From Ferrimonas sediminicola (GTDB lineage Bacteria > Pseudomonadota > Gammaproteobacteria > Enterobacterales > Shewanellaceae), in contig NZ_SWCI01000015.1 in the NCBI RefSeq assembly GCF_005116715.1, forward strand, positions 1 through 64,000: DNA of 64,000 nucleotides. The letters are read 5' to 3'. The translations under genes were made by a program, and so were the position numbers. The notes beneath the pieces were generated by a model. That model saw only the letters and a program-made list of their open reading frames with translations. It did not search any database and was not told where the DNA came from. Positions 53,465-62,374 of this stretch are shown in pieces (the first letter of the stretch is position 1; the number at the start of each line of letters is the position of its first letter).

Positions 53465-53911
53465 TCAGGGACGATCCAACCTGTGCCACTCTCCCTGATC
53501 CAGTTTGTTAAAAACTCGTCGGAGCAGTTGGGCCATATTCAGATATCGGGCCCTGGCCCCCAAGGGCGCCACCTGCTCTCCCGCTTCCAACATTCGATGA
53601 CGCAGATCGTCGCACCAGGCTAACAGCGGCCTGGGCAGCAGCTGCTGCGAGCGCCAACCCAGCCAGTACAGGCCCTGCAGCGGCAGACTCAACAGGAACA
53701 GGGTGCTGGCCACCATCTGAGGCAGGCTCTCCTGCCCGAGCCACTGAAGCTGAATCCAGAGACAAAAAACCGCCACCGGTGGCATCATCCGGATGGCCAG
53801 TTCGGTGGCCTTGATCACCCGGTACTCAGGAAACAGCGGGGCCAGTTGCACCGCCCTGGGCCACTGTTTCATGTAGTGATTGCCACATCTCAGCGTTTCA
53901 AAAAAGGTCAT
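53465..53911 (-). CDS. yfbV: YfbV (UPF0208) membrane protein
   Basis: A 148-residue inner membrane protein with two hydrophobic segments (AIRMMPPVAVFCLWIQLQWL; MVASTLFLLSLPLQGLYWLG). The opening MTFFETLRCGNHYMKQWP and the ending LNMAQLLRRVFNKLDQGEWH resemble UPF0208 YfbV, and the divergent position next to ackA is as in E. coli. In E. coli it has been linked to chromosome macrodomain insulation, but the molecular role is unclear. Confidence 0.9.
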   Translation of the reverse strand: MTFFETLRCGNHYMKQWPRAVQLAPLFPEYRVIKATELAIRMMPPVAVFCLWIQLQWLGQESLPQMVASTLFLLSLPLQGLYWLGWRSQQLLPRPLLAWCDDLRHRMLEAGEQVAPLGARARYLNMAQLLRRVFNKLDQGEWHRLDRP

Positions 53912-54185
53912 GCTTCACTCTCCTTTATACAACGGGAGACGGATCACAGATTTGTTAAGTGTATCACGTCCTGATTCCGCTTCTGCAGAAAAGTATGGGT
54001 AAAATGGTCATACCTTTCTAGGAAGATGGTTGAATTTCGGCCCGTTAGGGGACCTGAAAATGCGACACAGGTCGCAATTGTCGCGGGTCTATACTGTAAC
54101 TTCTTACCATCTTCGGTCGTTATCGACTTCACCGCCCCAGGGCGCAGTCGGTTGTACGCAAGTAAATCACTTAGGTGTATGAATA
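53912..54185. other. Divergent regulatory region yfbV / ackA
   Basis: This 274 bp region carries promoters for both genes. A -10-like TATACT lies at 54090-54095 on the plus strand, about 90 bp upstream of ackA, within a stretch with a small inverted repeat (GCGACACAGGTCGC). I see no FNR or CRP site I can defend. Confidence 0.4.
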
Positions 54186-55379
54186 ATGAGCAAACTTGTT
54201 CTCGTTCTAAACTGCGGTAGCTCCTCCCTGAAATTCGCCGTAATCGACGCAACCAATGGTGACGAGCATCTGTCCGGTCTGGCTGAATGCTTTAACCTCG
54301 AAGATGCCCGTATCAAGTGGAAGCTGGATGGCAACAAGGGCGAAGCGTCCCTGGGTGCCGGTGCCGCCCACTCCGAGGCTCTGGACTACATCGTTGGTAC
54401 CATCCTGGCCAGCAAGCCTGAAATGGCGGACCAGCTGGTTGCCGTAGGTCACCGCATCGTTCATGGTGGCGAGAAGTACACCAAGTCCATGCTGATCACC
54501 GACGACGTCCTGGCCGGCATCGAAGAGTGCGCTTCCCTGGCCCCGCTGCACAACCCCGCTCACCTGATCGGTATCCGTGCTGCCCAGGCCGCCTTCGCCG
54601 CTCTGCCTCAGGTTGCCGTGTTCGACACCGCCTTCCACCAGAGCATGCCCAAGGTTGCCTACAGCTACGCCATTCCGCAGAAGCTGTACCGCGAGCACGG
54701 CATCCGCCGTTACGGCATGCACGGCACCAGCCACCTGTTCGTTTCCCAGGAAGCGGCCAAGGTTCTGGGCCAAGAGGTGGCCGAGACCAACGTCATCACC
54801 TGCCACCTGGGCAACGGCGGCTCTGTTACCGCGGTTCGCAACGGTCAGAGTGTCGACACCTCCATGGGTCTGACCCCGCTGGAAGGCCTGGTGATGGGTA
54901 CCCGTTCCGGTGACCTGGACCCCGCCATCATCTTCCACCTGGTGAACAACCTGGGTTATACCCTGGACCAGGTCAACAACATGCTGAACAAAGAGTCCGG
55001 CCTGCTGGGTCTGTCCGAGAAGACCAACGACTGCCGCGGCATCGAAGAGGGTCACGCCGCTGGCGACGCCGGCTGTACCCTGGCTCTGGAGGTATTCTGC
55101 TACCGCCTGGCCAAGTACGTGGCGTCCTACACCGTGCCTCTGAAGCGCGTTGACGCCATTGTGTTCACCGGCGGCATCGGCGAGAACTCCATGCTGATCC
55201 GTGAGACCGTGCTCAACAACCTGGCCATCTTCGGTTACGAGGTAGATGCCGAGAAGAACGCCGCTGCCCGCTTCGGCAACGACGGCATCATCACCAAGGA
55301 CGGCTCCCCCGTTGCGATGGTTATCCCCACCAACGAAGAGTTTGTCATCGCCAGCGATTCTCTGGCTCTGATCTCCTGA
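54186..55379 (+). CDS. ackA: Acetate kinase
   Basis: A 397-residue kinase: N-terminal phosphate loop [44 protein letters not shown] with the catalytic His, and FTGGIGENS near the end. It interconverts acetyl phosphate and acetate with ATP formation and, with Pta, excretes acetate or supplies acetyl-P. Codon use is more regular than in neighbouring genes (frequent CTG, GGT, CGT), as expected for strong expression. Full length. Confidence 0.98.
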   Translation: MSKLVLVLNCGSSSLKFAVIDATNGDEHLSGLAECFNLEDARIKWKLDGNKGEASLGAGAAHSEALDYIVGTILASKPEMADQLVAVGHRIVHGGEKYTKSMLITDDVLAGIEECASLAPLHNPAHLIGIRAAQAAFAALPQVAVFDTAFHQSMPKVAYSYAIPQKLYREHGIRRYGMHGTSHLFVSQEAAKVLGQEVAETNVITCHLGNGGSVTAVRNGQSVDTSMGLTPLEGLVMGTRSGDLDPAIIFHLVNNLGYTLDQVNNMLNKESGLLGLSEKTNDCRGIEEGHAAGDAGCTLALEVFCYRLAKYVASYTVPLKRVDAIVFTGGIGENSMLIRETVLNNLAIFGYEVDAEKNAAARFGNDGIITKDGSPVAMVIPTNEEFVIASDSLALIS

Positions 55380-55391
55380 TCCATTGAGGTA

Positions 55392-55423
55392 CACTGAGCC
55401 ACGCAAGTGGCTCAGTGCTTTTT
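55392..55423 (+). terminator. Hairpin/attenuator between ackA and pta
   Basis: A perfect 11 bp stem (CACTGAGCCAC / GTGGCTCAGTG) closed by a GCAA (GNRA) tetraloop is followed by CTTTTT. It lies 12 bp past the ackA stop and ends 12 bp before the pta ATG, so it may cut part of the transcripts or protect the 3' end of ackA mRNA. Confidence 0.75.
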
Positions 55424-55435
55424 AAGAGGTATTTT

Positions 55436-57571
55436 ATGTCTCGCTCTATCATGTTGATTCCGGTAGGCACAGGCGTTGGCCTGACCTCCATCAGCCTGGG
55501 CATGGTCCGCGCTCTCGAACGTCAGGGTGTCAGGGTCAACTTCTTCAAGCCTGTAGCCCAGCAGCGCCCCGGCGACACAGGTCCGGAACGTTCCTCCACC
55601 ATTCTCTCCACCTCCCCCACCATCAATCCACCCGAGCCCTTCTCCATGGAGCACGCCCAACAGCGTATCAGCACCGGTGAAACCGATGTGCTCCTGGAAG
55701 AGATCGTCGCCCGGGTGAAGTCCGGTGATGAGGGTACAGAGGTACTGATTGTCGAAGGTCTGGTGCCCACTCGCAGCCACCCCTTCGCCAACACCCTGAA
55801 CAGCAAGACCGCCAAGACCCTGGATTCCGACATCGTGTTCGTGATCAACCCAGGTGCCGACAGCGCGGCCCAGGTGCAGAAGCGCCTGGAGATCATCGTC
55901 GACGAGTTCGGCGGCAAGAAGAACAAACGCATCCTGGGCGCCATCATCAACAAGATCGGTGCACCGGTGGATGAGCGTGGTCGTGCCCGCCCTGACCTGT
56001 CCGAGGTGTTCGAGCATGACCAGGTGGTTCGCGGTGACCACGCCGACATCTTCCAGCTGTCCGCCAACTCACCGATTCCGATCCTGGGTGCGGTCCCCTA
56101 CAACCTGGATCTGGTGTCACCCCGCGCCTCCGATCTGGCCAAGCACCTGGGTGCTCGTCTGATCAACGCCGGTGAGATGCACTCACGCCGCCTGCGTCGC
56201 GTCAGCTTCTGCACCCGTGCCATCCCCAACATGGTAAACCACCTGCAGGCAGACACCCTGCTGGTGACCTCAGGCGACCGTTCCGACATCGTGGTATCAG
56301 CCTGTCTGGCGGCCATGAACGGCACCAAGATCGGCGCCCTGATGCTGACCGGTGGCTATGAGCTGGAGCAGCAGGTCCAGGAGCTGTGCGCCCAGGCGTT
56401 CGACACCGGCCTGCCGGTGATGATGGTGGACACCAACACCTGGCAGACCGCCCTGAACATCCAGAACTTCAACCACGAAGTACCCGTGGATGATTCCGCC
56501 CGCATCGAACTGCTGCAGGACTACGTGGCCGGCCACATCGATCGCAAGTTCATCGAGAACATGGCCAGCGACTCCAAGCGTGAGAACCTGCTGTCCCCAG
56601 CAGCCTTCCGCTACCAGCTGACCGAGTTTGCCCGCCGCGCCAACAAGCGCGTCGTGCTGCCAGAAGGTGACGAGCCCCGTACCGTCAAGGCGGCGGCCAT
56701 CTGTGCCGAGCGTGGCATCGCCAAGTGCGTGCTGCTGGGTAACCCCGACGAGATCCGCCGCGTCGCCGCACAGCAGGGTGTCACCCTGGGCGACGGCGTC
56801 GAGCTGGTGGATCCGGATTCCGCCCGCGAGCGCTACGTTGCCCCCATGTGCGAGCTGCGTAAGAGCAAGGGCCTGACCGAAGTGGTCGCCCGCGAGCAGC
56901 TGCAGGACAACGTGGTACTGGGTACCATGATGCTGGCCGAAGATCAGGTCGACGGCCTGGTGTCCGGCGCGGTTCACACCACCGCCAACACCATCCGTCC
57001 ACCACTGCAGCTGATCAAGACCGCCCCAGGCGCCTCTCTGGTCTCCTCGGTGTTCTTCATGCTGCTGCCTGACCAGGTACTGGTCTACGGTGACTGCGCC
57101 ATCAACCCGGATCCCAACGCCGAACAGCTGGCCGAGATCGCCATCCAATCCGCCGACTCCGCCAAGGCCTTTGGCATCGAGCCTCGCGTTGCGATGATCT
57201 CCTACTCCACCGGCAGCTCCGGCCAGGGTGCGGATGTCGAGAAGGTGCGCGAAGCCACTCGCCTGGCCCAGGAGAAGCGTCCCGACCTGATGATCGACGG
57301 TCCTCTGCAGTACGATGCGGCCATCATGCCCAATGTGGCGGCCTCCAAGGCACCCGACAGCCCCGTTGCCGGTAAGGCTACCGTGTTCGTGTTCCCCGAC
57401 CTGAACACAGGTAACACCACCTACAAGGCGGTGCAGCGTTCCGCAGACCTGATCTCCATCGGTCCGATGCTGCAGGGCATGCGCAAGCCTGTAAACGACC
57501 TGTCCCGCGGTGCCCTGGTGGAAGACATCGTCTACACCATCGCCCTGACCGCTATCCAGGCCGACGCCTAA
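55436..57571 (+). CDS. pta: Phosphate acetyltransferase, long form
   Basis: The protein is about 711-718 residues with three parts: an N-terminal P-loop-like domain ([20 protein letters not shown]), a middle DRTGG domain ([20 protein letters not shown]) and the C-terminal catalytic PTA domain ([57 protein letters not shown]). It makes acetyl phosphate from acetyl-CoA. I take the ATG at 55436 ([11 protein letters not shown]) because AGAGG lies upstream; an in-frame ATG at or near 55415 would place the start inside the hairpin. Confidence 0.96.
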   Translation: MSRSIMLIPVGTGVGLTSISLGMVRALERQGVRVNFFKPVAQQRPGDTGPERSSTILSTSPTINPPEPFSMEHAQQRISTGETDVLLEEIVARVKSGDEGTEVLIVEGLVPTRSHPFANTLNSKTAKTLDSDIVFVINPGADSAAQVQKRLEIIVDEFGGKKNKRILGAIINKIGAPVDERGRARPDLSEVFEHDQVVRGDHADIFQLSANSPIPILGAVPYNLDLVSPRASDLAKHLGARLINAGEMHSRRLRRVSFCTRAIPNMVNHLQADTLLVTSGDRSDIVVSACLAAMNGTKIGALMLTGGYELEQQVQELCAQAFDTGLPVMMVDTNTWQTALNIQNFNHEVPVDDSARIELLQDYVAGHIDRKFIENMASDSKRENLLSPAAFRYQLTEFARRANKRVVLPEGDEPRTVKAAAICAERGIAKCVLLGNPDEIRRVAAQQGVTLGDGVELVDPDSARERYVAPMCELRKSKGLTEVVAREQLQDNVVLGTMMLAEDQVDGLVSGAVHTTANTIRPPLQLIKTAPGASLVSSVFFMLLPDQVLVYGDCAINPDPNAEQLAEIAIQSADSAKAFGIEPRVAMISYSTGSSGQGADVEKVREATRLAQEKRPDLMIDGPLQYDAAIMPNVAASKAPDSPVAGKATVFVFPDLNTGNTTYKAVQRSADLISIGPMLQGMRKPVNDLSRGALVEDIVYTIALTAIQADA

Positions 57572-57591
57572 CCCGCAGAGCTGCGGTTGTG

Positions 57592-57624
57592 AAAAAAAGC
57601 TGCCTTCAGGGGCAGCTTTTTTTA
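57592..57624 (+). terminator. Terminator of ackA-pta
   Basis: Stem AAAGCTGCC / GGCAGCTTT with long flanking A- and T-runs, 21 bp past the pta stop. Confidence 0.92.
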
Positions 57625-57918
57625 TTTGGCCCTGATGAAGACCCCCGGTTCACCTCCCCCCTCTTGCCGGACCCGGTCGCGGGAAAACACATGGGAATCT
57701 CCGCAGTCTCTGCTTCGAAGTTCGCAGAAGAAGCGCTGATTTTTTCCGACCAGATCAAAGTTTTTGTTATTTGCTGGAGCAAATTCAAAATAATCCAGCG
57801 AATGAAGAAATATATTGATAAAGTCCCCGGTGCCGCTCTGGATCTGCAAAAGGTCATCAAGTCCGGCTAAGGTTTTGAATAGAATTCGACCCCCAAAAAA
57901 AGAAAATGAGGATGAGAG
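57625..57918. other. Intergenic region upstream of cymA
   Basis: About 290 bp between the pta terminator and cymA. It is more AT-rich than its surroundings in 57740-57910 and presumably carries the cymA promoter. I see no convincing CRP, FNR or Arc site. A reading frame running through it (to 57870) starts inside the terminator and shows no family features; a shorter version from 57691 cannot be excluded but is not supported. Confidence 0.4.
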
Positions 57919-58512
57919 ATGTCTGACAACAATCAAGGCTCCGCCTGGAGCCGCCTATGGCAACGGCCCAAAGCCAAATGGCTGATGGGCATCCCGGTCG
58001 GTGCCTTCCTGGCCCTGGTGGTCGGCGCCGTGGGTGTGTACGGCACCCAGACTGTGCTGCACGCCACCAGCACCGATGCCTTCTGTATGACCTGCCACTC
58101 CAACCACTCCCTGAAGGATGAGGTGATGGCCTCCAGCCACGGTAACAACAGCGTTGGCATTACCGTGACCTGTGCCCAGTGTCACCTGCCTCCAGGTGGC
58201 TTCGAGTACCTGGTGAAGAAGATCATCGTGTCCAAGGACATCATCGGTTACATGACCATTGATGGCTTTAACACCCAAGAGTGGCTGGAAGCGAACCGCA
58301 AAGAGCAGGCGGAACTGGCTCGCGACTACCTGCGCTCCATCGATTCCCGCACCTGCACCAGCTGCCACTCCAACATCTACGAGAACCAGCCCGAGTCCAT
58401 GAAGAAAGTGGCCAAGAAGATGCACGCCATGAACTTCAAGAAGGCTGAGGACAAGCGTAAGACCTGTATCGACTGCCACAAGGGCGTAGCGCACCCCTAT
58501 CCCAAGGGTTAA
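57919..58512 (+). CDS. cymA: CymA-like tetraheme cytochrome c, quinol dehydrogenase (NapC/NirT family)
   Basis: A 197-residue protein with a cytoplasmic start, one transmembrane anchor (GIPVGAFLALVVGAVGVYGT) and a periplasmic domain with four CXXCH heme sites: CMTCH, CAQCH, CTSCH and CIDCH. Long blocks match Shewanella CymA as I remember it (HATSTDAFCMTCHSNHSLKD; IVSKDIIGYMTIDGFNTQEW; KTCIDCHKGVAHPYPKG). CymA oxidises menaquinol and passes electrons to periplasmic reductases for fumarate, nitrate, DMSO or metal oxides. It is monocistronic between terminators. GAGGATGAGAG precedes the ATG. Confidence 0.93.
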   Translation: MSDNNQGSAWSRLWQRPKAKWLMGIPVGAFLALVVGAVGVYGTQTVLHATSTDAFCMTCHSNHSLKDEVMASSHGNNSVGITVTCAQCHLPPGGFEYLVKKIIVSKDIIGYMTIDGFNTQEWLEANRKEQAELARDYLRSIDSRTCTSCHSNIYENQPESMKKVAKKMHAMNFKKAEDKRKTCIDCHKGVAHPYPKG

Positions 58513-58612
58513 GCCCGATGGCCGGGTCCGACTCTCTGGGGGTCAGGTGGACACGGCCAAGGTACGATACCAGGCTTTAAATCCGGGGCCACAACCGGAT
58601 AGCTGACCCAGT

Positions 58613-58642
58613 AAGCCCGCCTCTCAGGCGGGCTTTCTTTTT
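58613..58642 (+). terminator. Terminator of cymA
   Basis: Stem AGCCCGCCT / AGGCGGGCT with a 3 nt loop, then TTCTTTTT, about 100 bp past the cymA stop. Confidence 0.88.
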
Positions 58643-58714
58643 GCCGGCGCGCTAGCACCCAGTCAGAGGAGCGAGCGACCCTGCTCCTGCCCCCCACAGG
58701 GGATAACTGCCAGC

Positions 58715-58747
58715 AAAAAGCCCGCCTTCGAGGGGCGGGCTTTTTTT
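58715..58747. terminator. Second, bidirectional terminator between cymA and the DUF1538 operon
   Basis: Stem AAAGCCCGCC / GGCGGGCTTT with A- and T-runs on both sides. It can end read-through from cymA and the convergent CBS-protein operon. The rest of the cymA-CBS gap (58513-58848) shows no gene; 58749-58848 is AT-rich. Confidence 0.88.
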
Positions 58748-58848
58748 AACCTAAGTGACTTTTTTGGACAAAAAAACCTTTAGATCAACAAGTTACGCAT
58801 CTGATATTGATCTAATAACAGGCTTGTCCACAGGTTTTGTGGATAACC

Positions 58849-59256
58849 TTAAAGAGTCTGATTGTGGAGACTGTGCTGAAGCACCATCTCTGTATAGGAG
58901 ATTAATCCAATTACCTCATGGTTTTCAATCACCGGAGCCTGATTAATGCCAAACTGCTCAAAAAGTCGGGCGCAGTAACGGATGTCCATGTCGGGGTGAA
59001 CCGCCAATACCGGTTTGGACATGATCTCGTAGAGGTTGACCCGATCCGGGGCCTTGTCACGAGCCATCACCTTCTTACCGATGTCGGAGAGCAGCACCAG
59101 TCCATACTCATCGTGCTCATGACGCTTGCTGATGATCAACGCCTCGGCATGATGCTCACGCAGTACCCCCAGTCCTTCGGAGACCGTCTTCAACCCATCG
59201 AGCATCACCCACTTCTGGGCCATCACATCCTTTACCTTGATCAGTTCCTGATTCAT
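58849..59256 (-). CDS. CBS-domain pair protein
   Basis: A 135-residue stand-alone protein consisting of two CBS domains: VKDVMAQKWVMLDGLKTVSE with GLVLLSDIGKKVMARD, and YEIMSKPVLAVHPDMDIRYC with NQAPVIENHEVIGLISYTEM. CBS pairs bind adenine nucleotides and gate transporters or enzymes. Its ATG overlaps the stop of the PII-like gene as ATGA and it is the last of four co-directional genes with two DUF1538 membrane proteins, so a regulatory role on that transporter is likely (inference). Confidence 0.88.
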   Translation of the reverse strand: MNQELIKVKDVMAQKWVMLDGLKTVSEGLGVLREHHAEALIISKRHEHDEYGLVLLSDIGKKVMARDKAPDRVNLYEIMSKPVLAVHPDMDIRYCARLFEQFGINQAPVIENHEVIGLISYTEMVLQHSLHNQTL

Positions 59257-59603
59257 ATCTCGTCTCCAACCCGTTCGGACAGGCACTCAATCTGGTGGGC
59301 GACGCCCACGACATCCTCAATATCCAGCTGCAACGCAATGCCGGTGCCCGGCGAGCTGTCAAACTCACCGACCTCGGCGATGCGCTCCAAGATGTTCCGT
59401 GCCAGGTGCTCCTCCACCACAAACAGCAACACGTCCCTTTGCACCTCCAGGTGCAGGCCGAAAAAGGTCTTCTTCGGCTTCAGCCCCTCTCCCCGGGCGT
59501 GGTTGATCAGGGTCACCCCGGTGGCACCGGCATCTCGGGCCGCCTCGACCAACTGGTCGCTCTTGTCGTCCTCGACGAAGGCGACGATCAATTTAAAGCG
59601 CAT
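59253..59603 (-). CDS. PII-like signal protein
   Basis: A 116-residue protein with the ferredoxin-like PII pattern: FKLIVAFVEDDKSDQLVEAA, DAGATGVTLINHARGEG, and a C-terminal GTGIALQLDIEDVVGVAHQI. The T-loop (about residues 38-52, GEGLKPKKTFFG) lacks the uridylylated Tyr of GlnB/GlnK, so it is not a nitrogen-control PII. It lies 3 bp from a DUF1538 gene and overlaps the CBS gene, and PII-like partners typically sit on the transporter encoded beside them. The ligand is unknown. Confidence 0.85.
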   Translation of the reverse strand: MRFKLIVAFVEDDKSDQLVEAARDAGATGVTLINHARGEGLKPKKTFFGLHLEVQRDVLLFVVEEHLARNILERIAEVGEFDSSPGTGIALQLDIEDVVGVAHQIECLSERVGDEI

Positions 59604-59606
59604 GCT

Positions 59607-60365
59607 CTACCTCTTCGATACTCGTTGCATCAGGGTGGTGAGCTGGGCGTAGCCCATCACGCTGATCATGGGAAACAGGCTGGCAAAGGCGATGAGGCCA
59701 AAGCCGTCGATCATCGGGCTCCTGCCCGGAATGGTGCTGGCCAGCCCCAGGCCCAGCGCCGCCACCAGGGGAACGGTCACGGTGGAGGTGGTCACCCCTC
59801 CGGAATCGTACGCCAGCGGAATCACACTCTTGGGTGCATAGGCGGTCTGGACCACCACCACCAGGTAGCCGGCGAGGATATACCAGTGGATCGGATCACC
59901 CACCACGATGCGGTAAGCGCCCAGAGCGATGCCGATGGCGACGCCCAGCGCCACGGCCAGCCTGAGCCCCATAGGGCGAATGGCGCCACCGGACACCTCC
60001 TCCGCCTTGATCGCCACCGCCAGCAACGACGGCTCGGCGATGGTGGTGGCAAAACCGATGGCAAAGGCAAACAGGTAGACCCAGTAGTAGTCCTGCCAAC
60101 TGCCTTGGCCGTCGATTCCCAGGAACAGGGGATCGGTCAGCTGGGTGGCCATCAGCTCGCCGAGGGGAAACAAGGCCCGCTCCAGCCCCACCAGAAACAG
60201 CGCCAACCCCAACACCACGGCGACAAACCCCGCCAGCACCTGCCTGAGGTGCGGTATCGGACGTTTGAGAGCCAGGTACTGAAAACCGAACAGCACTGCG
60301 ACGATGGGCACCACGTCTCCCAGGGTCGAGATCAGGGTACGGACGATGTCAGCTATCCAATCCAT
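59607..60365 (-). CDS. DUF1538 membrane protein, second copy
   Basis: A 252-residue membrane protein with about six hydrophobic segments. Its signature blocks [37 protein letters not shown] and [15 protein letters not shown] match the neighbouring gene closely, so the two arose by duplication. Paired DUF1538 proteins (UmpA/UmpB) have been reported as a two-component Na+/H+ antiporter in Halomonas; I recall this from the literature and have not checked it. Start overlaps the upstream copy by 13 bp. Confidence 0.88.
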   Translation of the reverse strand: MDWIADIVRTLISTLGDVVPIVAVLFGFQYLALKRPIPHLRQVLAGFVAVVLGLALFLVGLERALFPLGELMATQLTDPLFLGIDGQGSWQDYYWVYLFAFAIGFATTIAEPSLLAVAIKAEEVSGGAIRPMGLRLAVALGVAIGIALGAYRIVVGDPIHWYILAGYLVVVVQTAYAPKSVIPLAYDSGGVTTSTVTVPLVAALGLGLASTIPGRSPMIDGFGLIAFASLFPMISVMGYAQLTTLMQRVSKR

Positions 60366-61087
60366 GTGCGTACCACGCCGAAAATGAGGACAAACTGCAC
60401 CGGCAGCAGGGAGGCGAAGGCGATCAGGCCGAAGCCATCGACCATGGGGTTGCGACCCTTGATGGCACTGGCCAGCCCCACCCCCAGGGCGGTCACCAAG
60501 GGAACGGTGATGGTGGAGGTGGTCACCCCGCCGGAGTCATAGGCGATGCCGATGATCTCCTCGGGCGCGATCATGGTCAAGGCCATAACGATGACGTAGC
60601 CGCCGATGATCAATTTGTGCAACGGCCAACCCTTGAGAATACGGATCACCCCCAGGAGGATGGCACACCCCACGGAGAGGGCCACGGTCAACCTGAGCTG
60701 GGTGGCGTAGCTCTGCTGGGCCTCCTCGGTCCGGGCCAGGTGGCCCCCGGCGGCCGCCACCTCGGCCGCTTCATCGGCTACGGCAATCAGCGCCGGTTCC
60801 GCCACCGTGGTGCCGAACCCGAGGAGAAACGCGAAGAGCAGCAGAGGCGCCAAGGCCCCCTTGCGGGCGAAAGACTGGGCCAGGGTCTCTCCGATGGGAA
60901 AGAGCCCCATCTCCAGGCCGAAGATAAACAGGGTTAATCCTATGACCACCAGTCCCATGCCCAGGACAATGTCGATCACACTGGGAAGCGGCTGTTGCAA
61001 CACCGCCAGCTGGAAGAGGGACACCACCAGCACTATGGGCAGCAGATCCCGGCAACTTCCCAATAACGCCAACAACGCTCGATACAC
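60353..61087 (-). CDS. DUF1538 membrane protein, first copy
   Basis: A 244-residue membrane protein with about six hydrophobic segments, starting at GTG (GGAG 6 nt upstream). Signature blocks are [35 protein letters not shown] and [15 protein letters not shown]. Both copies share the same fold and conserved acidic residue in the TVAEP motif, a likely ion-binding site inside the membrane (inference). First gene of a four-gene operon: DUF1538, DUF1538, PII-like, CBS pair. Confidence 0.88.
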   Translation of the reverse strand: MYRALLALLGSCRDLLPIVLVVSLFQLAVLQQPLPSVIDIVLGMGLVVIGLTLFIFGLEMGLFPIGETLAQSFARKGALAPLLLFAFLLGFGTTVAEPALIAVADEAAEVAAAGGHLARTEEAQQSYATQLRLTVALSVGCAILLGVIRILKGWPLHKLIIGGYVIVMALTMIAPEEIIGIAYDSGGVTTSTITVPLVTALGVGLASAIKGRNPMVDGFGLIAFASLLPVQFVLIFGVVRTWIG

Positions 61088-61389
61088 GCAAGCTCCTGCA
61101 TTTCCAATGCTTCTTGCCGAATGGCAGGCGGCTGTGATTCACCGCCCGGCACCACGCGGCGCCAGCTACATTTTTACAACAATTCCCTTGCCAGATAACG
61201 GGATATTTGCTGGGAATCGAAAAAAGGGTGATCCCGATCCGGTTTTTCCTTTGTTTCAGGAACTTGGAATTCATTAATGGCACAGCCGCGCATCGATAGC
61301 GGAACGCCCTTGCCCGGTGGTCACCGCTAGTGTCACCGCCATGGCGCTGCTATGATGTGCGTTCGCCACCTGAAAGGACGCCCGCCGAG
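61088..61389. other. Divergent regulatory region DUF1538 operon / small lipoprotein
   Basis: About 300 bp with no gene. A -10-like TATGAT at 61351-61356 could serve the plus-strand lipoprotein gene. No riboswitch-like architecture or strong operator stands out, although the 61170-61260 part is AT-rich. Confidence 0.35.
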
Positions 61390-61818
61390 ATGATCCGAAT
61401 TGCCCTGTTGCTTCTGCTGCCGATACTGGGCGGCTGCACCCCCGCCGCAGGTCCAGACCTGCCGCCGGAGAAAGTGGCGGTGAAATTTTTCGAGGCGATC
61501 TATGTCGACCGGGATGTCGGCAAGGCCCTGCCGATGGTGGATGACGGACTCAAGGACCTGTTTCAGCACTACAAGCTGGCCAGCCAGGTTCAGCGCAACC
61601 TGTTTGGGCTCTACATGGAGCAGGCGGAGGTCGAGCTCTCCTCCACCAATGCCGACTTCTTCAGGCGCCGCAACTACGACATCCTGGTCACCATAAAACT
61701 GAAGGGGCTGGTCCGTGGCTACATGAGGCAGGACCTGAGGGAGATCCGCCTGCAGCGACTGCAGGACAGGTGGATGGTGACCGAGATCAAAGAGGACCGC
61801 TGGCTGACCAACGGTTGA
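61390..61818 (+). CDS. Small lipoprotein of unknown function
   Basis: A 142-residue lipoprotein with a signal peptide and lipobox (MIRIALLLLLPILGGCTPAA). The mature part has the alpha+beta outline of NTF2-like proteins (PEKVAVKFFEAIYVDRDVGK; RNYDILVTIKLKGLVRGYMR; LQRLQDRWMVTEIKEDRWLT), but I do not recognise the family. I use the ATG at 61390 because it starts the signal peptide; the frame is open 60 bp upstream. A symmetrical terminator follows immediately. Confidence 0.8.
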   Translation: MIRIALLLLLPILGGCTPAAGPDLPPEKVAVKFFEAIYVDRDVGKALPMVDDGLKDLFQHYKLASQVQRNLFGLYMEQAEVELSSTNADFFRRRNYDILVTIKLKGLVRGYMRQDLREIRLQRLQDRWMVTEIKEDRWLTNG

Positions 61819-61820
61819 GC

Positions 61821-61860
61821 ATCAAAAAAAACCAACGCACTGGCGTTGGTTTTTTTTGAT
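61821..61860. terminator. Symmetrical bidirectional terminator
   Basis: An 18 bp perfect stem (ATCAAAAAAAACCAACGC and its complement) with a 4 nt loop. A- and T-runs are built into both arms, so it serves the plus-strand lipoprotein and the minus-strand small ORF. Confidence 0.92.
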
Positions 61861-61872
61861 GACCCGAGGATC

Positions 61873-61971
61873 TCAGTCCAGGTAGGCGTCTTCATCCAGA
61901 TCAACGGGCAACTCGCCTGCCACTTCATCCTGCACCTGATAATAGGCCTCTTCGTAGTCTTGCATTTCCAT
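61873..61971 (-). CDS. Candidate 32-residue acidic protein
   Basis: The minus strand encodes a 32-residue, very acidic peptide (begins MEMQDYEEAYYQVQDEVAGE, ends DLDEDAYLD, pI clearly low). It has its own stop, ends 12 bp before a strong terminator on the correct strand, and has an AAGGCGGG upstream of the ATG. An ATG two codons later is an alternative. It is below the size usually annotated; I cannot test conservation here. Confidence 0.45.
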   Translation of the reverse strand: MEMQDYEEAYYQVQDEVAGELPVDLDEDAYLD

Positions 61972-62374
61972 AAACCCGCCTTAATCCTGAATAGTGAACT
62001 CACCACACCATTGATGTGAGTAAGACAAGTCTACCACCAAAGCCCCCTCCTCACGAATATTTCACCAGAAACTGCAATATGTTAGATTATTTCACCAAAG
62101 GTGGTTAAAACGGCCCGTCTCACAGAAAATATCGCCGGTTCCGAAGTTTTTTTTCATCACCAGAAGGGCCGCTGACTGTCAGTCTCGAGGGTTTGGCCAG
62201 GGATGACGGGCCCGTCGAGGAGTTCGATTGCTGGCATGGTGGCTCCAGGTCAACCGCGAGTGACGGCGAGAAAGTGCATCGGGTCGGCCCCGACGGTGCT
62301 CCAATCAGCCCGGGTAGCGCCCCTTTCCCTGACGGCTTCCAGCAGCCTGATGCCCGCACCAGCAGCACCGTCCG
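61972..62374. other. Intergenic region, no supported gene
   Basis: This 403 bp region contains an AT-rich part (about 62030-62160) with two copies of ATTTCACCA and a GC-rich part next to the methyltransferase stop. Short open frames exist on both strands at 62120-62380, but none has a ribosome binding site or recognisable domain. It may hold the promoter of the small acidic ORF. Confidence 0.4.

Noticed and set aside
57589-57870. Plus-strand open frame of 93 codons between pta and cymA
   Set aside because: It begins inside the pta terminator, has no clear ribosome binding site, and shows no recognisable domain.
59253-59603. Canonical nitrogen regulator GlnB/GlnK
   Set aside because: No T-loop Tyr, no amtB or gln genes nearby, and it overlaps a CBS gene in a DUF1538 operon.
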